Assembly: GCF_009739515.1 (NCBI RefSeq) | Contig: NZ_CP046535.1 | Span: 434,001-498,000, forward strand | Reading direction: 5' to 3' | DNA length: 64,000 nucleotides | Origin: Sphingomonas profundi | Lineage (GTDB): Bacteria; Pseudomonadota; Alphaproteobacteria; Sphingomonadales; Sphingomonadaceae | Shown: piece after piece, positions 18,674 to 28,044 of the stretch | Layout of the letters: the number at the start of each line of letters is the position of its first letter | How positions within the stretch are numbered: position 1 is the first letter of the stretch | The notes under the pieces: generated by a model | Told to the model about the DNA's origin: nothing | The model's database searches: none | The model's input: the letters and a program-made list of their open reading frames with translations, nothing else | Program-made: the position numbers and the translations under genes

Positions 18674-19737
18674 GCCGGCGGCTTGCGCGGTGGCCGCTCG
18701 ACCTGGTGGCGGCGGCGTGCATCGCGATGTCGCCGGCCGCCACCATCGCCGCCCCGGACGATGCCAGCAAGCTGGTCCTGCCACCGAACGTATCCAAATT
18801 GTCCGATATTGGCGAGCGCGCGGCCTTCTCGCCCGACTCCAGGAAGGTGGCTTTCGTCAACCACGAGTTTGGCGACGCCTACGAAATCGATCTCGCCAGC
18901 GGCGACGTACGCAACCTTACCGGCCACTTGCCTCATATGGGCATCACCCGCGTCCAGTATCTGCCGAGTGGCGACTATCTGATTACCGCGCCGCGGTACA
19001 GTGGCAAGGATGCGCGCTTTCGCGCCGAGCTATGGGTGCTGGACAAGGGCCTGAGAAGGCCGCTTCAACCGCTGGGCGTCAACGCCTTCGAGGGCACTGC
19101 CGTATCGCGGCTGACGCCACGCATCGCCTGGGTCTCGATCAGTCCGAAATTCCACCTGCCAGGGCCGGGGCCGAACGGGGCCTACGGCATGCCGCCGGCG
19201 ACCGCCGACGACGCGATGATGATCGAGGTGGCCGACATAGAATATGGCGGCGGCAGGCCCAAGCTGACTAACCGGCGCGAGGTGCTGCGGGTTCCCTCAC
19301 AAAAATGCTATTTGGAGGTGCAGGACTTTCGCGAACAGGACAAGTCGCTCGTCTATAGCTGCTACGGCATCGTGCCCTATGGCGGGCTGGCCCGGACGCC
19401 GACCCTGGGAGTGGACATCGCCAGTGGACGGATCACGACGTTCCGCGACGATCCGCGCGAGATCAACGAACCGGAGGGCATCTTCCCCGATGGCAAAGCG
19501 ACCCTGACCGAGTGCAAGCCGGTCCCATCCGACAAACCGGTCGAGCTTTGCCGCCTCGGCCTGACGGAGAAGAGCACCGACTATCGGCGGCTTACCTCGT
19601 TCAGCGATCATTCGGCCTATGGCGCTTCGAACGGGGTCATCAGCCCCGACGGGCGGCTGATGGCCTTCCAGCTCGCGCGTAGCGACGGTGCTGCAGGGCA
19701 GGGCTTCGGCTTGATGCTTATGCAGCTGGAGCGCTGA
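18670..19737 (+). CDS. Secreted PD40/WD40-like propeller protein, third paralogue
   Basis: 355 aa with GTG start in a GTGA overlap with the preceding stop. N-terminal hydrophobic stretch WPLDLVAAACIAMSPAATIAA is a probable signal peptide. It repeats the layout of the preceding gene: ERAAFSPDSRKVAFVNHEFGDAYEIDL, RVQYLPSGDYLITAPRY, a Cys-containing VPSQKCYLEVQDFREQ segment, and a last blade VISPDGRLMAFQLARSDG. Third gene of a receptor-propeller-propeller operon. It is the last gene before the mobile island. Confidence 0.8.
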   Translation: MSRRLARWPLDLVAAACIAMSPAATIAAPDDASKLVLPPNVSKLSDIGERAAFSPDSRKVAFVNHEFGDAYEIDLASGDVRNLTGHLPHMGITRVQYLPSGDYLITAPRYSGKDARFRAELWVLDKGLRRPLQPLGVNAFEGTAVSRLTPRIAWVSISPKFHLPGPGPNGAYGMPPATADDAMMIEVADIEYGGGRPKLTNRREVLRVPSQKCYLEVQDFREQDKSLVYSCYGIVPYGGLARTPTLGVDIASGRITTFRDDPREINEPEGIFPDGKATLTECKPVPSDKPVELCRLGLTEKSTDYRRLTSFSDHSAYGASNGVISPDGRLMAFQLARSDGAAGQGFGLMLMQLER

Positions 19738-20371
19738 TTGTTGACGGCGACGGAGCTCGATACGATTGATCGCTCAAAACGTATGAATTTGCACGAAGAG
19801 CCGACAGTTCGGCAAGCGCCAGGTTCTGTCGGGAAGCAGTACGTAATCCTTGGATTGTCAGCGTCGCGGTTGCCGTGCGGAGTTCCATCTTCAGTTCGGC
19901 ACCATTTGAAATTGTGCCCGAAGCATCCTGTCGGTGTCTCGGTATACCAGCGATGTGCGTGCTAGGGAGGACGCAGGCAAGACCCAGGTTCGGACATTCT
20001 AGGCGCACCGTCCATTTCCCGCTTCCCGACGTCGGTTCATGTACGGCTGCACCTGTGAGCCGTCGCCTGCCTACACGACAGTGGGAGGAACTCGGTCATC
20101 GCTGGCGGAGAGGCGCATAGGACATCTACTGCTCAGGCCGCCGCTCCGGGCGACTGGAGACGAACCATGACCAGCTTCATCATTCACAACGCGTTGCGGG
20201 CCGGCTTTCCTCAAATTGCGAGCGCCGGTAGTGCTCGAGGCCACGTATTCCGGAAGCGGCACACCCGGCGAAGCCCGTGCGACCCTCGCTGCTTTTGGGT
20301 TAGGCCCACAGCGACGCAGTGATATGGAGATCCGGTGCGCCGCCGCACGCGTCGGCACCAATGCAGGTAGT
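19738..20371. other. Intergenic left junction of the defence island
   Basis: 634 bp without a convincing gene. Short open frames exist in several phases but none has a ribosome site, codon bias or a recognisable motif. Composition is more balanced than the flanks (for example the stretch around 19770-19930). I found no copy of the tRNA-Leu 3' end and no clear promoter. It probably contains the island boundary and the control region of the downstream two-component defence operon. Confidence 0.4.
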
Positions 20372-23300
20372 ATGAACAATAGAAGCGTCCCGCCCGGCGC
20401 CGCCAAGCTCAAGGCCGCCCAGAACTACGTCCGAGGGAGCGCGGCACCCCGCGCGGCGGTGTCCAAGGCCCGCGCACTCGTGCCTGCGTCCGAGATGCAG
20501 GCCTTCGTGGACTGGCTTCCAACCGTGCGCCGCAAGGGAAGGGGGATCGCCTTCGACCACTTCCCGAGCTCGTTGGGCCAACTCTGGCGATCGGGCACCC
20601 TGTCCGCGACCACGCTCCCTCGCGAGACGGCCTGGGCCGCCGCGACGTTCCGCCGCCACGCACGGGCGCTCGCGGAGTTCCGCCTTGCCGCGAGGGCGTA
20701 CGAGGTGCTCCTCGTCGGGAACCGGCACGCGGCGTGCTTCGAGCAGCTGGACAGGATGGAGCAGGAGTTCGGGACCTCGCTCTGGATTCTCGAGAGCCGG
20801 ATGGCGCTGCTGCAGTGTGCCGAGGGCCTCGAGGCCCAGAAGTCGTTCGCCGCGGAGGTGAGGAAGTCGCGCGGCCAGAACGACGTCGTGGCGTTCCTCG
20901 CCTACCACCTCAGCCGCCGCAACGAGCCGAGCACGACACCGTTGCGGTACGTCCAGCATCTCGAGGACCTCGTGGGGGCCTGGGACGACGCGGAGAACCT
21001 GGGCGCGTACTTCCTGTACAGGCTCGGCAACCAGGCACCTGCCACCGCCGCCCGCTACGCGGACGTGCTGCGCCTCGAGAGCAGCGCGGCGCTCGTGGAC
21101 CATTACGAAACATTCGTCCAACTGGCGGCGTGCGCGGCATCCATGGGCGATGACCTCGTCAAGGCGGCCTTCCGCGGCGAGGTAGTGCGTCTTGCCGGGC
21201 TCATCGAGGACGAGCGGCTTCGGCGGGCCGCCTTCCTCCTCACCGGGACGGGACGTTGGCTCGACGGCATCGACGCCAATGGATCCACCATGGAGGACGC
21301 CCTGCTGCTCGGAGACGCTGAGACCGCAGTGGCGCTTGCCGACGCTGCGATCACGGCAGATCCGGCAGACGCGCGCGCATGGATGACGAAGGCCGCCAGC
21401 CTCTCACCGGCCGACGAGGCGGGGTGCGGCGATACACTCTGCTCCACCACCGTCGCCCGCGTGCGCCGCATGCTCGGACGGACCGGCGACGCCGACCGGG
21501 CGATCGTCGAACTTCTGAGGGACGGCCTGAACCACCGGCTTCAGGACTTCTCCATCGTGGTGAACGCCGCAGTCTGGGGCGAGATGTTCGCCGTCCCCGC
21601 ACTTGCGCTCCAACTGGAGGCGCAGGCCTTCGTGTACGGGCGCGGCCTCAGGCCCTCCGACGTGGGCCGGGTGATCGGCGCCGGCGCCGGCGCCGCAGTG
21701 GAGGTGGCGGTGCGGTCGGTCGCGCCCGGCCACAGGTCTCCCGCACTGACGGAGCAGCTGGTCAGGGCGAACCTGGACGTGCCCCCGGACAGCGGCTTTC
21801 CGACCGCGGACCTCCCGGATCTGCCAGCGGACGCAGTGAAGGAAGCCGAGCTCTTCCGCGCTCTCGGGCGCGGCGATCACGACGCGGTAGTCCGGCTGGC
21901 CGAGCGGCTGGCCGACACCACTGATCTGCCCCGGCGGAGGCGCGTGAGGCGGCTGCTCTCGCTTTCCCTGCTCCAGGTGGGCAACGTGCCCGAACTGACC
22001 CGCCTCATCGCGGCCGCCTGCGTGGAGGACCCGGCGCTCGTCCGGATGCTTCCGCTCGCGGAATGCGCCCAGCTGCTCGACCGTGCGCAGCGGAAGAGGA
22101 TGGCGGGCGAACTGGCCTCGCCGATCCTCCTGGACCTGTTCTCCAAGCACTTCGACGACAGCCTCGACGACGCGAGGTCGTATGCCTACGAGGACTTCCT
22201 GCTCTTCCATGGAATGGAGCGACCCGCGCAGCTCGACGGAAGGGAGGATGGCTTCGACCGCCCGCTCCTCGTTCACTACCTGAGGCACATCTGCGTGCCC
22301 GGCGTCATGCAGGTCTCCTCGGCCTTCCAGGGCACGCGCGAGCTCGAGGACGAACGCAAGAAGGTCCTCTCGCTGCTCGTGAAGCTGGACCCGCAATCAG
22401 CCAAGGAATACGAGGCCGAGCTGCGCGAGGTGACCCGGGCGCAGCTGATCCACCGCGGCGTGCGCCACGTCGAGCGGAGCAAGATCTACGTGGACGTGCC
22501 CGCGATTAGGCGGGCGTTCGAGAAGAAGCACCGCGAGACGTTCCAGCGCTACCAGGCCCTCGGACGTGCCGGGATCGGGACCGACGACGTGGAGCTCGAG
22601 GCCGCCCTGCAGGAAGCGCTCTCCGGCAAGCCCCTGCCGCAGCAGGTGCTGGAGGTCCCCAAGAACGAGGCCAACGATCTCCTCCTCCAGATGCTGCGCT
22701 GGCTCTACAACGAATGCACGACCAGCCCGGAGCACGGCCTCGACTGCTACCTGAGCCTGCGGATCCGGCACGGCACGCTGTCCGGGCAGCTGCGGACACC
22801 CCTGGAGATCGAACGGATCATCACGCAGCGCGGGTCGGACGGGGAGGAGTACGGCTCAAACCTGCACTGGCTCGAGAGGCTGCGGCACCTCCCGGACGAG
22901 GCCGCGGCATCGATCGACGCGCGTCTGTCGCGGTTCTCGGCCGACTACGACGCCTTCATCTCCAGGATTGCGCAGGAGATGATCCAGATTCACAGGTCGG
23001 ACAGGCCCTTCGGGCTGTTCCGCATCAGCCTCCGCTCCGTGCGGTTCAGGCTCTGGGTCGCCGACCTCAGACCGGACATGACCTTCGAGGAGTTTTTCGA
23101 GAGCGCGATGGAGATTTTCTGGGAGTCGGTCGAGCATTCCCTCGGCGCGGTACGCGAAACAATCGACGCCGTGCTGAAGCCCGAGGTCAACGCGAAGTTC
23201 GCCGAACTCGAGAAGGATCTGCGGTCGCTCGCCGGCACCATGCCCACCGCAGACCTCGATCGTGCAGTCAGGACCGCTCGCACCGGCACGCTGCAGGCGC

Positions 23301-23836
23301 TTGACCTCGTGAAGGACTGGTTCCGCCTCTCGCAGCCCATCAGCGAGCCCGCCTTCCCGATCGGCGACCTCATCGACGTGGGCCTGCAGTGCGTGAAGGC
23401 GATACACCACGACTTCGCCCCGGTGGTCACGCGCGACGTCGATCCCCTGCCCCCGTTCGCGGGTGCCCTGGTGCTGTTCTCAGACATCTTCTTCATCATT
23501 TTCGACAATGTGCGCCGGCACGCCGGCATGGGGCCCGACCCGCATGTCTCGATCGAGGTCCGCAGCGCAGGTGACCGTCTGCGCATCGTGGCGAGGAACG
23601 AGGTGGCGGACGGGATACGCAACCCCGAGACCGTGGAGCGCATCGAGGCGATTGAACGCGCCATCGCCGAGGGTGACTACGGGAGCGCGGTGCGGTCGGA
23701 GGGCGGCACCGGCCTAATCAAGCTGCGCAAATTGATCGGGTCCGACGCCGGCGAGGCACGCCGGCTCCGCTTCGGCTTCGACGACGCCGGCTTCCATGTA
23801 GAACTCGAACTGGGCCTTCGGGAGATACAGACGTGA
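20372..23836 (+). CDS. dtcA: Detocs-type sensor histidine kinase with large N-terminal helical repeat region (DtcA)
   Basis: About 1154 aa, no signal peptide or membrane segment, so a cytosolic sensor. Residues 1 to about 850 are helix-rich with TPR-like pieces (for example AWMTKAASLSPADE and GDADRAIVELLRDGL). The C terminus is a GHKL kinase core: candidate H-box VEHSLGAVRETID with His near residue 922, a second helix ending LVKDWFRLS, N-box DIFFIIFDNVRRHAG with Asn near 1046, and G-box GGTGLIKLRKLIG near 1111. Phage sensing and phosphotransfer to the two receiver proteins encoded immediately downstream is the role known for Detocs. The frame is open to 20216; ATG 20372 is chosen because the upstream part looks non-coding. 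GAC/CTC-heavy codon use differs from the host genes. Confidence 0.82.
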   Translation: MNNRSVPPGAAKLKAAQNYVRGSAAPRAAVSKARALVPASEMQAFVDWLPTVRRKGRGIAFDHFPSSLGQLWRSGTLSATTLPRETAWAAATFRRHARALAEFRLAARAYEVLLVGNRHAACFEQLDRMEQEFGTSLWILESRMALLQCAEGLEAQKSFAAEVRKSRGQNDVVAFLAYHLSRRNEPSTTPLRYVQHLEDLVGAWDDAENLGAYFLYRLGNQAPATAARYADVLRLESSAALVDHYETFVQLAACAASMGDDLVKAAFRGEVVRLAGLIEDERLRRAAFLLTGTGRWLDGIDANGSTMEDALLLGDAETAVALADAAITADPADARAWMTKAASLSPADEAGCGDTLCSTTVARVRRMLGRTGDADRAIVELLRDGLNHRLQDFSIVVNAAVWGEMFAVPALALQLEAQAFVYGRGLRPSDVGRVIGAGAGAAVEVAVRSVAPGHRSPALTEQLVRANLDVPPDSGFPTADLPDLPADAVKEAELFRALGRGDHDAVVRLAERLADTTDLPRRRRVRRLLSLSLLQVGNVPELTRLIAAACVEDPALVRMLPLAECAQLLDRAQRKRMAGELASPILLDLFSKHFDDSLDDARSYAYEDFLLFHGMERPAQLDGREDGFDRPLLVHYLRHICVPGVMQVSSAFQGTRELEDERKKVLSLLVKLDPQSAKEYEAELREVTRAQLIHRGVRHVERSKIYVDVPAIRRAFEKKHRETFQRYQALGRAGIGTDDVELEAALQEALSGKPLPQQVLEVPKNEANDLLLQMLRWLYNECTTSPEHGLDCYLSLRIRHGTLSGQLRTPLEIERIITQRGSDGEEYGSNLHWLERLRHLPDEAAASIDARLSRFSADYDAFISRIAQEMIQIHRSDRPFGLFRISLRSVRFRLWVADLRPDMTFEEFFESAMEIFWESVEHSLGAVRETIDAVLKPEVNAKFAELEKDLRSLAGTMPTADLDRAVRTARTGTLQALDLVKDWFRLSQPISEPAFPIGDLIDVGLQCVKAIHHDFAPVVTRDVDPLPPFAGALVLFSDIFFIIFDNVRRHAGMGPDPHVSIEVRSAGDRLRIVARNEVADGIRNPETVERIEAIERAIAEGDYGSAVRSEGGTGLIKLRKLIGSDAGEARRLRFGFDDAGFHVELELGLREIQT

Positions 23837-24315
23837 GGATACTGATCGTCGAGGACGACGAAAACAAGAGCTTCCAGCTCGACCGGTTCGTGCGCGACGA
23901 GTTCCCGGAGGCCGAGCTTCGGTCCACGCGCTCGCTGCAGGCGGGCGTCCGTCGCATCCGGACGGAACCGTTCGACCTGGTGCTGCTGGACATGACCCTG
24001 CCGAACTACGAGGCGGGTCCGGACGAGCCCGGAGGAGGCACCACCCATAGCTTCGGTGGTCGGGAGTTCCTGAAGCAGATGGAGCGTTTCGAGATCGCCA
24101 CCCCCGTGGTCGTGGTGACGCAGTTCGAGACGTTCGGCGCCCCACCCCATTCGCTGAACCTGGAGGAGCTGGACGCCCAGCTCCGTCGGGAGCACGGCTC
24201 CATCTACCAGGGCGCCGTATACTACCACGCCTCGATACATGGATGGCGCGACGCCCTGCGCGCCCGTTGCGAGGCGGCCCTTCCCAGGGGAAGCGCAGAG
24301 GGGACTGAGCCTTGA
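23833..24315 (+). CDS. dtcB: Stand-alone receiver-domain protein (DtcB-like buffer)
   Basis: 160 aa; GTG start in a GTGA overlap with the kinase stop. Receiver fold: acidic pair DD at residues 8-9, phospho-acceptor Asp53 in FDLVLLDMTLPNY, and the switch Thr in VVVVTQFE. The usual conserved Lys near the C-terminal strand is replaced (VYYHAS). A Gly-rich insertion PDEPGGGTTHSFGG follows the phosphorylation loop. In Detocs the DtcB protein soaks up stray phosphate from the kinase so that the toxic effector stays off without infection; gene order and domain content fit that role. Confidence 0.82.
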   Translation: MRILIVEDDENKSFQLDRFVRDEFPEAELRSTRSLQAGVRRIRTEPFDLVLLDMTLPNYEAGPDEPGGGTTHSFGGREFLKQMERFEIATPVVVVTQFETFGAPPHSLNLEELDAQLRREHGSIYQGAVYYHASIHGWRDALRARCEAALPRGSAEGTEP

Positions 24316-25529
24316 TCCGCATCCTGATCGTCGAGGACGACGCGGAGAAGCTGCGCAGGGTGACCAAGTGCCTGCTCGGCGTCGAGGGGCTCGAGCCCAC
24401 TATGATCGAGGACGCGCGTGACGCGACCGCGGCCAAGCGCATGATGCGGGACGCACGCTACGACCTGCTCGTGCTGGACATCCTCATACCGTCGAGGCGC
24501 GACGAGCCGCCGGCCCAGGCGTCGGGTCTCGAGCTGCTCCGAGAGGTCATCGACCGCGACGTCTACCATACCCCCGTCCACATGGTCGGGCTCACGGCGA
24601 ACGAGGAGGCGCTCGCGGTGGCGCGTCCCCGCTTCGACGACGACGTGCTGCAGGTCGTCCTGTACGATCCCTCCTCGACGGCATGGTCCGAGCGCCTCGC
24701 CCGACTGGCAGCGCGCGCCCTGGCGCAGGCCAAGGGTGCGCCGCCGGCACCCTCGCACGGCGTGGATGTCGCCGTCATTTGCGCGCTCGCGACGCCGGAG
24801 CTCGCGGCCGTGCTCGACTTGCCGTGGGACTGGAGCATCCGCGATGTGCCCGGGGACCCGACCACCTACCACCGCGGCTCGTTCTTCCGGGACGGCATCC
24901 GGCGTGAGGTCGTCGCCGCCGCGGCGCCGCGGATGGGCATGCAGGCGTCGGGGGTGCTCGCCATGAAGATGGTGATGACGTTCAGGCCCCGCTACCTGGC
25001 CATGGTCGGCATCCTCGCCGGTGTGCGCGGCGGATGCGAGCTTGGCGACATCGTGGTCGCCGACCCGAGCTGGGACTATGGCAGCGGGAAGCGGTCAGCT
25101 CGCGAGGGTGCGCCCGCGTTCGCGTCAGCGCCCCACCAGCTCGGTCTCGATCCGTTCGTCCGCAGCCGCCTTGCCAGGATGGCGCAGGACGTGGAGCTGC
25201 TCGACCGCATCCGGAGGGGTTGGCGAGGAGGCTCGAGGGACCGCCTGCTCTCCCTGCGGCTCGGTCCGGTCGCCTCGGGGGCGGCGGTGCTGGAGGACGA
25301 GGAGGTGGTAGCCCAGATCAGAGGGCAGCACCGCAAGACGCTTGGGGTTGAGATGGAGACCTACGGGGTTTTCGTGGCCGCGGAGGAGAGTCCAGATCCG
25401 CAGCCGCGCTGCTTCTCGTTGAAGTCGGTCTGCGACTTCGCCGATCCGGCCAAAGACGACGGGCATCAGGCATACGCCGCATACACGAGCGCTGCTGCGT
25501 TCAGGCTATTCTGCGAAGGGCTGCTATGA
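24312..25529 (+). CDS. dtcC: Receiver-nucleoside phosphorylase fusion effector (DtcC, ATP nucleosidase)
   Basis: 405 aa; TTG start overlapping the previous stop (TTGA). Residues 1-125 are a receiver domain (ILIVEDD; phospho-Asp56 in YDLLVLDILIPS; VGLTAN), again without the usual Lys (VVLYDPS). Residues about 150-405 are a nucleoside phosphorylase/nucleosidase fold: VAVICALATPELAAVL, MGMQASGVLAMKMV, MVGILAGVRGGCELGDIVVAD, the active-site Glu in GVEMETYGV and the catalytic Asp in KSVCDFADPAKDDG. Effectors of this kind cleave the base from ATP on phage infection and abort growth. Last gene of the operon. Confidence 0.85.
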   Translation: MIRILIVEDDAEKLRRVTKCLLGVEGLEPTMIEDARDATAAKRMMRDARYDLLVLDILIPSRRDEPPAQASGLELLREVIDRDVYHTPVHMVGLTANEEALAVARPRFDDDVLQVVLYDPSSTAWSERLARLAARALAQAKGAPPAPSHGVDVAVICALATPELAAVLDLPWDWSIRDVPGDPTTYHRGSFFRDGIRREVVAAAAPRMGMQASGVLAMKMVMTFRPRYLAMVGILAGVRGGCELGDIVVADPSWDYGSGKRSAREGAPAFASAPHQLGLDPFVRSRLARMAQDVELLDRIRRGWRGGSRDRLLSLRLGPVASGAAVLEDEEVVAQIRGQHRKTLGVEMETYGVFVAAEESPDPQPRCFSLKSVCDFADPAKDDGHQAYAAYTSAAAFRLFCEGLL

Positions 25530-25763
25530 GCCTGGCCGGTCCGTCTTAGCCATGAAGCGACAGGCAGTCGCTCAAACTTACAAGCCGCCGTTCGGGGCCG
25601 GGTACCGGCTCCCCGCGAGCCGACGCCCATTCAGACAGGGCCGCGCGGCCGGGACTGGGCCGGTAACGGTCAGTCAGCTTTTAGCATCGAATCACGGAAA
25701 GCGGTCATCCAGCGATCGGCCTCTCGACAGTTGATCGAGCGGCCGGAGCCGGCCGATAGACGA

Positions 25764-25781
25764 CTGACCGCTTCTGGTCAG
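25764..25781. terminator. Possible hairpin between convergent operons
   Basis: CTGACC and GGTCAG form a perfect 6-bp stem with a 6-base loop between the end of the dtc operon and the convergent GHKL-ATPase gene. There is no T-run, so this is a weak call. The rest of the 25530-25800 gap shows no gene. Confidence 0.25.
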
Positions 25782-25800
25782 ACGGTCGCGGTTCGCCCGA

Positions 25801-27930
25801 TCAGCGTCCGCTGCGCAAATCGATCTTTAGTTTCTGCTGGTAGACCGCGATCCGCTTCTTCGCGCGCGCGACGACATCTTCATAATACAGCATCTCGGAG
25901 TAAATCTCGCCAAGCGGTGCACGAGTTACCGGATCGAGCAATGTGCTCGCCTGAAAATATCCCTTTCCATCCGGAAACGGAATCCAGTTGTTGAGCCTGA
26001 GCGGATTGATCGCGTCGCCGATCAGATAGCAATAGAATTTGCGTAGCTTGCCATGCGATTTCGCGGCCAGAAGATGAGCATATTCGAAAAGATCGCCGAT
26101 ATGATCGTCGAGTGACACGTCGGGTGCCTTAAACTCGACAATGATCGCTGATCCTTCCTTGTTGAAGAGCGCGATATCAGGTCGCTTTCCAGCATTGTCA
26201 TCGGCCCGCTTCTGCAGAAGCTTGCGAAACTCCGCGTCGATATCGCTGTCGAAGATCTTCTCCGTTCCCGACCATGGTATCTGCGCGAGCGGCTTGTCGG
26301 ACGCAATATGGTCGTAATATTGATATTCTTCGCTTAGCAGCCAGATGTCATGGTCGACGAATTCGGCGCTGTCCTTGCGCATCGGAAAGAAAATGCTGTG
26401 AATGATGCGCTCGTCGCGGCGCTTTCCGGTTGCCGTGCTCGCTTGCATCGCAAGCTGCTTGCGGCACGCGAGGTCGAGGATCTCGACGATCGCCGCGCGT
26501 CGGACGATCAGCTGCGACAGGTTAGCCATGTCGAAGTCCTTGAGCGAAGCCGTGTATTTCCACGACAGCTCGTTGATCTTCGTCCGGAACTCGTCGGTGT
26601 CCGGCTGAGTATTGATTATGTCTTCCTTGAGATCGAAGATCTCCGCCGTCGCGTTGATCACGCGCTCCTGATATTTGCGCAGCACCCGCTCGGCGACCTG
26701 CTGCGCACTGTCGCCATGTCGAATCCGTGTCTCGGTGTCGGCGAGCATGCCCGCGCCGACACCGAACTGCTCGACGATCTCCTTGAGGACATCTTCCTTC
26801 TTCCAGTTGGCCGGCGCGACCATCTCCTCGATCACTGGATCGATCGCCTCGTGGATGGACGCGTAAGAGAGCTTTTCACCTCCGAAGATTCCGCCTGCGC
26901 CGGACTCTTCGGGAATGTCGTCGAAATCGTCACGTTGCTCGTTCACATGGCCGTCAAGATATTCGCTCTCGATCAGTACGATATGATGGAAGCCGCCGAC
27001 CGGATTACGCTGTTCGGTCTTCGTCCGTAGATAGTAAGCCGTGATGTCCTTGACCGGCGATGACTTCGCGCAAAACGCGATTGCGTTGCGCGGGAGATCA
27101 TAGTCTGCCGCGTCGAGTTGATAATGTGACAATGTGAATAGTTGATGTGAACCAATCGCATCCCCGCTTCCTGGATCGCGTTCTTCGACCTTAACCGGAA
27201 CTTCGCGCGTGATCGCTGGCAGATCTGCGCGGCGCAGCCACTCGATCTTCTCCTCCTGCTTCCAGTGGCGCGTCCGGAACCGGATCTCGAAATCGCCCAG
27301 CTCGTCGGCAAGCCCGACGAGGCGCTGCAGAAAAGCAACGAGCGTCACGCGGCGCAGCATCGACGCCGCCAAGATCTCGCTGGGTCGCTCATTTTGAAAG
27401 ATGCGCTCGCGCACGAGATTCTTCAGCTGGCCTAGCCGGATCGTCGTACCGAGTTCGGCGCCCGGCGCCGCGACCGTAGTGAAATCCTCGAACTCGATTT
27501 GCTTGCGCGGCTCGGCGAAATGCATCGAGCGCTGAGAAACCTCGTCGCCAGCACGATATCGGGTGTCGATAGTCATCTCGGCGAAATGGTGAAAGAACTG
27601 GATGCGCCCAGCGCCCTTGCACTTGCCGATTCCGACGATGCCGAGATCATCCTTATAGGAGGTGTCCTTGGTGAGGAACGCCTTCAACTGTTCGTCGCCG
27701 AGCCCGCAGCCATTGTCTGCGCATGCGACCGACACCTCCTCACGCTCGCCGAGCAGGTCAGCCGCAGTGAAATCGACGTCGATCAGGATCGACAGCGGCG
27801 CTACCGCGCCTTCGGCCTTCTTCCGGATCAAAAAGGAGTCGATCGCGTTCGATATCAGTTCTTCGAACACGACATAGCGGTTCTTGCTGAGCCGCGTATT
27901 CTTGATGCTACCCCGGATATCGAGCGTCAT
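25801..27930 (-). CDS. GHKL ATPase fused to a C-terminal PD-(D/E)XK nuclease-like domain
   Basis: 709 aa. N-terminal HSP90/MutL/MORC-like ATPase: N-box FEELISNAIDS (Glu24, Asn28, Asp31), D-box ADNGCGL (72-77), and a GIVGIGKCKGAGRI glycine lid (97-110). A long middle region without recognised domain includes a helical part around 410-500. The C terminus has a nuclease pattern: RPDIALF (Asp585), then IIVEFKAP (Glu599, Lys601). This layout suggests an ATP-gated clamp that licenses DNA or RNA cutting. It is the distal gene of the minus-strand set with the Ham1-like, SIR2-like and Mrr-like genes, 114 bp after the latter. More AT and different codon use than the host. No named defence system with this exact protein was recognised. 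Confidence 0.75.
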   Translation of the reverse strand: MTLDIRGSIKNTRLSKNRYVVFEELISNAIDSFLIRKKAEGAVAPLSILIDVDFTAADLLGEREEVSVACADNGCGLGDEQLKAFLTKDTSYKDDLGIVGIGKCKGAGRIQFFHHFAEMTIDTRYRAGDEVSQRSMHFAEPRKQIEFEDFTTVAAPGAELGTTIRLGQLKNLVRERIFQNERPSEILAASMLRRVTLVAFLQRLVGLADELGDFEIRFRTRHWKQEEKIEWLRRADLPAITREVPVKVEERDPGSGDAIGSHQLFTLSHYQLDAADYDLPRNAIAFCAKSSPVKDITAYYLRTKTEQRNPVGGFHHIVLIESEYLDGHVNEQRDDFDDIPEESGAGGIFGGEKLSYASIHEAIDPVIEEMVAPANWKKEDVLKEIVEQFGVGAGMLADTETRIRHGDSAQQVAERVLRKYQERVINATAEIFDLKEDIINTQPDTDEFRTKINELSWKYTASLKDFDMANLSQLIVRRAAIVEILDLACRKQLAMQASTATGKRRDERIIHSIFFPMRKDSAEFVDHDIWLLSEEYQYYDHIASDKPLAQIPWSGTEKIFDSDIDAEFRKLLQKRADDNAGKRPDIALFNKEGSAIIVEFKAPDVSLDDHIGDLFEYAHLLAAKSHGKLRKFYCYLIGDAINPLRLNNWIPFPDGKGYFQASTLLDPVTRAPLGEIYSEMLYYEDVVARAKKRIAVYQQKLKIDLRSGR

Positions 27931-28044
27931 GTTCGTTTGCAGTTCACCAGGAGCCTTGTTCTGGCGCCGTTCTGACTGGCGTGCGCGAGCCGGTCAAGCG
28001 GCCGCGCAGCGCGCAGATTCGAGCAGATTTCCTGGGTCGGAGCG

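Noticed and set aside
19738-20371. Direct repeat of the tRNA-Leu 3' end marking the left island end
   Set aside because: No matching stretch longer than a few bases was found by eye.
20216-20371. Extension of dtcA to the upstream ATG at 20216
   Set aside because: The added 52 codons lack helical or conserved character and the ATG has no ribosome site; the ATG at 20372 is better placed.
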